This document shows positions 60,444 through 64,000 of a stretch of DNA of 64,000 bases, in pieces. Source of the stretch: a candidate division Zixibacteria bacterium HGW-Zixibacteria-1 (GTDB lineage Bacteria; Zixibacteria; MSB-5A5; GN15; PGXB01); assembly GCA_002838945.1 (NCBI GenBank), contig PGXB01000004.1:1-64000 (forward strand), read 5' to 3'. Positions within the stretch are counted from its first letter, which is position 1; every line of letters begins with the position of its first letter. The position numbers and the translations under genes were made by a program. The notes beneath the pieces were generated by a model. It searched no databases. It was given only the letters and a program-made list of their open reading frames with translations, and was not told where the DNA came from.

Positions 60444-60968
60444 ATGCATTCATCGATCAAATTCACGAAACTGTGTATGGGTTTTCTTCCGGTATTAATG
60501 CTCGTATTAATTATCGGTTGCGGGAAGAAAGCCGAAATTAGTATTAATTATACAGATGCCGCCAAAATGGCCGCCATCTATGAAGAAGCGCGCGATACTT
60601 ATAATCTTGAACTTCTGGATGAAATATATGCCCCTGATGTAATTATCCATGATCCCGGGTCGCCGGAGCCGCTAATGGGACTGAAGGCACTGAAAGATTA
60701 CTATAATAATTCGCATGCCATGTTTTCAGACCTTAAAATAAAAATGGGCAATACATTCATTTCAGGTGACAGGATAATCTGGGAGTGGACATTTACAGGC
60801 ACCAACACCGGCCCGATGGGTGCGCTTCCGGCGACAGGCAAATCAGTCAAATTTTCGGGTATTGCAGTTGATAAGATACAAAACGGGAAAATCATCGAAG
60901 AGTGGGTATTTTTCGACAGGGTCAATTTATATCAGCAGTTGGGCTTTACCCTGATGCCGCCGCAATAA
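60444..60968 (+). CDS. SnoaL-like lipoprotein
   Basis: 174 residues. A lipoprotein signal (about 1-27) ends in LIIGCGKK. The rest is a SnoaL/ester-cyclase-like NTF2 fold: YNLELLDEIYAPDVIIHDPG, then DRIIWEWTFTGTNTGPMG and a FSGIAVDKIQNGKIIEEW block. Such proteins bind or cyclise small molecules; the substrate is unknown. GAGGGAGG lies close before the ATG. No operon partner is visible. Confidence 0.82.
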   Translation: MHSSIKFTKLCMGFLPVLMLVLIIGCGKKAEISINYTDAAKMAAIYEEARDTYNLELLDEIYAPDVIIHDPGSPEPLMGLKALKDYYNNSHAMFSDLKIKMGNTFISGDRIIWEWTFTGTNTGPMGALPATGKSVKFSGIAVDKIQNGKIIEEWVFFDRVNLYQQLGFTLMPPQ

Positions 60969-61072
60969 GATGATGATATTGCATAAATGTCTGGACAGAT
61001 GTGGACATCTACCGCCCGCGTAATTATTTTGTAGTAGGGTAAATTGATATCAACTCTGCGCAATAAATTACT

Positions 61073-62581
61073 TTATTGTGTCGTTTTAGAGTACCTTTTG
61101 AGACCAAGTGCTTCCATTAAACCCAAGTGAACTCTATAAATTGTAGAGCTTTCATCAAACTGCGATCGGGGGTCTTTATATCTATAAATCCATTCTGATC
61201 CACCATAACCACTACCACCGACCTTGTAGTAGCCTACGATTGAAAACTCAAATAATATCTTCAAGATATCAATCGGTTGAATTTGATTCGGCAGTAAGTT
61301 TTTTCGCTTTTCGTAAGCGGTTAGGAAATCTGAAGTATTAAACTGTAGATAGCCTATAGATTTAAATATTTCTAAATATATCTTATAGTCAACAATATGT
61401 TTGTGAAGTTCATCATCTAATTCGTTGAGGAGATAATTACTATAGTCATTTCTAGCCGTATTTATGTCAATATTTTCAAATCTATTCACTATTCGCGTTG
61501 CATCAATCTTTTTATTGTTCTTAAAAGACTTAAGGACCATATTACAAAAAAGAATTATATCTCTGGGACGCAGAAATGTCCTATCCAAAATATGTTGATA
61601 TTTACTTTGATGTCCCGACATATCTTTTGACTCATCGAAAACATCATCCCATATTATAGCGTTCTCATCTGATAATAATTTATTGAATCTGTTTTCCATC
61701 AGTTTTTTTAATGTCGGCGAATTATCTCTTTCGTCCCATTTAATCTCCGTCATAAAATTCTGGGTCAATTTATTTTTGTCCTCAAATTGAAGATGAGAAT
61801 AGATATCATCACGAAGAAATACTACTATTGAAAGTTTTTTATTATTTTGTTTAGCTTCAGTAAATATATCTCTTGCAGCAAGTAATAGGCCAATTAGACG
61901 ACTTGAATACTCATTATCTTTCGGATCAAAATTTAAATCCAATTGATCAAAACATACAAAATATTTATTGTCTGGATTCATGCCATTTATCAGGCATTTT
62001 TGTAGATTTTTGTTAACCTCCTGAAAAACTGTTGGTAATTCATCCATTGGAAATTTCTCCAATGAAATTCCGGCTTTTAAGGGCCCACATTCTATTTTAA
62101 ATGTGGGGTGTATTCTTAATTTTTTTGATTTACCAAATATTTGAACAACATCTGGGTCTTTTGTGCCATAGGAATCAATCACAAATCTTTCTACTTTTTC
62201 AAGATTAACTTGTGCGTCATCCGAATATGGTTGCGAATTGTCAAAATTCAATAGTATCTTTGACAGCGATATATATATTAAGTATTTCCAGCTGTGAATA
62301 TATTTTTCATGCTCGGGCATGCTATTTACCGCCAAACGTTGATGCAAATGCCACGGATAATCGGTGAAATTATGACCGAAGGCAAAAGTGTCATGATCTT
62401 GCCTCTTTAATAATTTTCTGTAAATCGCTGTTTTTCCACTTCCTTTTCTACCTATAACTAGAAATTTTGAAAAATCGCAAATTTCCCGATAGGCCGCATG
62501 ATCTTCAAAACATTCGAGCAAAATGTCATCCATGTCGGCATCAACGGCGCCAAATTGATTAATTTCCTCCAGATTTTTCAT
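61073..62581 (-). CDS. P-loop ATPase of the Sll1717/KAP-like type
   Basis: 502 residues. Walker A is GRKGSGKT (44-51) and a Walker B-like stretch is YFVCFDQLDLNF (about 204-215). An FLRDDIYSHLQFEDKNK stretch and a KWDERDNSPTLKKLMENRF block follow, which are typical of STAND/KAP-like ATPases. The C-terminal part (about 385-502) is winged-helix-like. ATG 62581 has GGTGG 5 bases before it. The DNA is very AT-rich and the gene stands alone, as often seen in defence or mobile islands. A defence role is a guess. Confidence 0.7.
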   Translation of the reverse strand: MKNLEEINQFGAVDADMDDILLECFEDHAAYREICDFSKFLVIGRKGSGKTAIYRKLLKRQDHDTFAFGHNFTDYPWHLHQRLAVNSMPEHEKYIHSWKYLIYISLSKILLNFDNSQPYSDDAQVNLEKVERFVIDSYGTKDPDVVQIFGKSKKLRIHPTFKIECGPLKAGISLEKFPMDELPTVFQEVNKNLQKCLINGMNPDNKYFVCFDQLDLNFDPKDNEYSSRLIGLLLAARDIFTEAKQNNKKLSIVVFLRDDIYSHLQFEDKNKLTQNFMTEIKWDERDNSPTLKKLMENRFNKLLSDENAIIWDDVFDESKDMSGHQSKYQHILDRTFLRPRDIILFCNMVLKSFKNNKKIDATRIVNRFENIDINTARNDYSNYLLNELDDELHKHIVDYKIYLEIFKSIGYLQFNTSDFLTAYEKRKNLLPNQIQPIDILKILFEFSIVGYYKVGGSGYGGSEWIYRYKDPRSQFDESSTIYRVHLGLMEALGLKRYSKTTQ

Positions 62582-62700
62582 ATGACCCACCAAAAGCTAA
62601 GTTAGAATCGGCAATAATAGTATAAAGTATATTTGAAAAATACATTGTCAAGGATTTTATTTATAATATTAAAGAAGCAAAATTAGTGCTTTTAATAAAC

Positions 62701-62748
62701 AGGCAGGATCGCTTATCCCCAATTAAATCGGGAATTGCGGTCCTGCCT
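62701..62748. terminator. Nested hairpin after the acyl-CoA dehydrogenase genes
   Basis: AGGCAGGA (62701-62708) pairs with TCCTGCCT (62741-62748) and CGC with GCG next to it, and an inner TCCC/GGGA pair lies at 62716-62733. T-runs are weak on both sides. It may terminate the leftward acyl-CoA dehydrogenase unit. Confidence 0.45.
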
Positions 62749-62784
62749 TACTATTATCTACTAATTTCTAAATTTACAAAAATA

Positions 62785-63936
62785 CTATTTGACCTTCGCC
62801 TGCAACTCCCTGATGGCTTCGCGGGCGATCACCATGCGCTGGATTTCAGAAGTCCCCTCCCCTATCTCGGTCAGTTTCATGTCCCGGAAATAACGCTCGG
62901 CCGGGTATTTCTCGGTCAGGCCGTCGGCGCCGCATAATTGAATGGCATGATAGGTGTTGTAGTGGCAGGCTTCGGACGCATACAGCTTGCACATCGCCGA
63001 ATATTTGGTGAAGGGAACCTTGTTGTCCTTCATCCAGGCGGTTTTGTACATCAACAGGCGGGACGTCTCGACTTTCATGGCCATGTCGGCCAGTTTGAAC
63101 TGCGCCCACTGCTGGCGCGAGATCGGCTTGCCGTTCTCGAGCCGGCTCTCGGAAGCTTTGACCGCCACCTCGAACGCGGCCTGGGCCAGCCCGACCGCCA
63201 TGGCGCCGATCGAAATGCGGCCGCCATCGAGAGTGATCATGAACTCCTTGAAACCGTTGCCGATTTCACCGAGAAGATGCCACGCCGGAAGCTTGAGATC
63301 ATCGAAATGCATGTAGGCGGTGTCGGAACCGCGGCAGCCGATTTTGTTCTCCTTCTTCCCGGCCGTGAAACCTTCCATACCTTTCTCGACGACGAACGAT
63401 GATATCCCATGCACGCCGCCTTCATCGGAAGTGCGGGCGGTGGCGATGGCATAGTCGCAGACATTAGCCGAGGTGATCCAGCATTTGGTACCGTTAAGAA
63501 TGTAGCTGTCACCGCTCTTAACCGCCTTGCTCTTGGTGCCGCCGGCATCGGAGCCCGCTTCGGGCTCGGTCAGCCCGAAGGCAATCAGGCTGCCTTTGGC
63601 CGCCTTGGGCAGATACTTCTGCCGCTGCTCCTCGGTGCCGAACATCATGATCGGGCAGGTCCCGAGGGAGTTGTGGGCGGCATGAGTCAAACCGGTCGAA
63701 CCGCAGACACGAGAGAGTTCCTCGACGATGATGGCATACTCGACGGTCGAAAGACCAAGACCGCCGTAATCTTTGGGGATGAGACATCCCCACCAGCCTT
63801 TGCTGTTGACGATCTCATGGACTTCTTTCGAGTATTTCTGCTCACGGTCGATCTCGGCGGCGTGCGGTGCGACTTTCTCCTCGCAGAAGGCGCGCACATC
63901 CTGTCTGAAGTCCCGATATTTAATATCAAAATCCAT
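62785..63936 (-). CDS. Acyl-CoA dehydrogenase
   Basis: FAD enzyme of fatty-acid or related acyl-CoA oxidation, 383 residues. It has LIPKDYGGLGLSTVEYAII, GLTEPEAGSDAGG, and the C-terminal catalytic-base region YPAERYFRDMKLTEIGEGTS. It starts 6 bases after AAGGA and 2 bases after a second such gene. The substrate chain length cannot be judged. Confidence 0.93.
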   Translation of the reverse strand: MDFDIKYRDFRQDVRAFCEEKVAPHAAEIDREQKYSKEVHEIVNSKGWWGCLIPKDYGGLGLSTVEYAIIVEELSRVCGSTGLTHAAHNSLGTCPIMMFGTEEQRQKYLPKAAKGSLIAFGLTEPEAGSDAGGTKSKAVKSGDSYILNGTKCWITSANVCDYAIATARTSDEGGVHGISSFVVEKGMEGFTAGKKENKIGCRGSDTAYMHFDDLKLPAWHLLGEIGNGFKEFMITLDGGRISIGAMAVGLAQAAFEVAVKASESRLENGKPISRQQWAQFKLADMAMKVETSRLLMYKTAWMKDNKVPFTKYSAMCKLYASEACHYNTYHAIQLCGADGLTEKYPAERYFRDMKLTEIGEGTSEIQRMVIAREAIRELQAKVK

Positions 63937-63938
63937 AC

Positions 63939-64000
63939 TCAATCCTTCAGAAGGTCACGTGAGATGACGATTCTCTGCGCCTCTGACGTTCCTTCATAGA
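63939..64000 (-). CDS. C-terminal end of a second acyl-CoA dehydrogenase (cut by the window)
   Basis: The last 19 codons read YEGTSEAQRIVISRDLLKD and stop. This is the C-terminal signature of acyl-CoA dehydrogenases (EGTSE-x-QR-x-VIxR). The gene continues to the right of the window. It precedes the next dehydrogenase by 2 bases, so the two are co-transcribed. Confidence 0.85.
   Translation of the reverse strand, partial: YEGTSEAQRIVISRDLLKD

Noticed and set aside
1-64000. CRISPR array, rRNA operon or insertion sequence
   Set aside because: No evenly spaced direct repeats, no rRNA sequence and no transposase gene were seen in the window.

Overview
The window is 64 kb of bacterial chromosome, almost all coded on the minus strand, at a roughly 50% GC composition with a few AT-rich patches. 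The proteins suggest a motile Gram-negative bacterium: P-ring and L-ring flagellar genes are present, there is a lipoprotein, and one secreted protein ends in a FlgD-like/type IX-style sorting tail. Two small proteins end in PEP-CTERM tails. That combination, together with a FliW-CsrA pair and an MEP-pathway gene pair, points to the FCB side of the tree (a Zixibacteria-like lineage is my best guess). This is inference from domain content; no rRNA or other phylogenetic marker lies in the window.

Layout. 1-9000: housekeeping genes (lipoprotein phosphoesterase, tRNA-Thr/tRNA-Tyr pair, cysS, M42 peptidase, HAD hydrolase, ddl, DedA, ispF, ispD, queA). 9000-38600: a large flagellar region. Reading in the direction of transcription (right to left) it holds motA-motB; flgB-flgC-x-fliE-fliF-fliG-fliH-fliI-fliJ; one oppositely oriented secreted protein; flgF-flgG-flgA-flgH-flgI-flgJ(SLT)-flgN-flgK-csrA-x-flgL-fliW-TPR glycosyltransferase; flagellin; fliD-fliS-FliT-like; and an HDOD gene. 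38600-44200: regulators, namely an NtrC-type sigma-54 activator with its soluble kinase, a receiver protein, a fused RsbW-like kinase/STAS protein and a GAF-PP2C phosphatase. 44600-45900: two PEP-CTERM genes. 45900-48500: der and a DUF512 radical-SAM gene. 48700-50500: two AT-rich orphan genes and a structured repeat next to tRNA-Gly. 50700-60000: menA, tatC, nrdR, dCMP deaminase, SAM hydrolase, PPC/DUF296, cutA, a thiamine-binding-type protein, a GT-C membrane protein, glyA, rpiB and ilvE. 60000-64000: a truncated pirin, a palindromic element, a SnoaL-like lipoprotein, an Sll1717-type P-loop ATPase and two tandem acyl-CoA dehydrogenases (one cut by the window edge).

How it works together. 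The flagellar region shows a readable regulatory hierarchy. Near-consensus sigma-54 promoters stand before flgB (rod/basal body/export ATPase operon) and before flgF (rod, rings, hook-filament junction operon), and the sigma-54 activator and kinase are encoded just upstream. A near-consensus sigma-28 promoter stands before flagellin. Below transcription, FliW and CsrA are encoded in the flgF operon, and the flagellin mRNA has a leader of about 190 nt rich in GGA motifs, as expected for FliW-CsrA control of flagellin translation. The TPR glycosyltransferase next to fliW is a candidate flagellin-modifying enzyme. Genes for flgD, flgE, fliK, fliL-R, flhA/B, rpoN and fliA are not in this window.

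The least familiar items are the single-chain RsbW-like kinase plus STAS protein with its PP2C partner, a 57-residue gene between csrA and flgL, a FlgM-like N-terminus on a small gene between flgC and fliE, and two palindromic intergenic elements.
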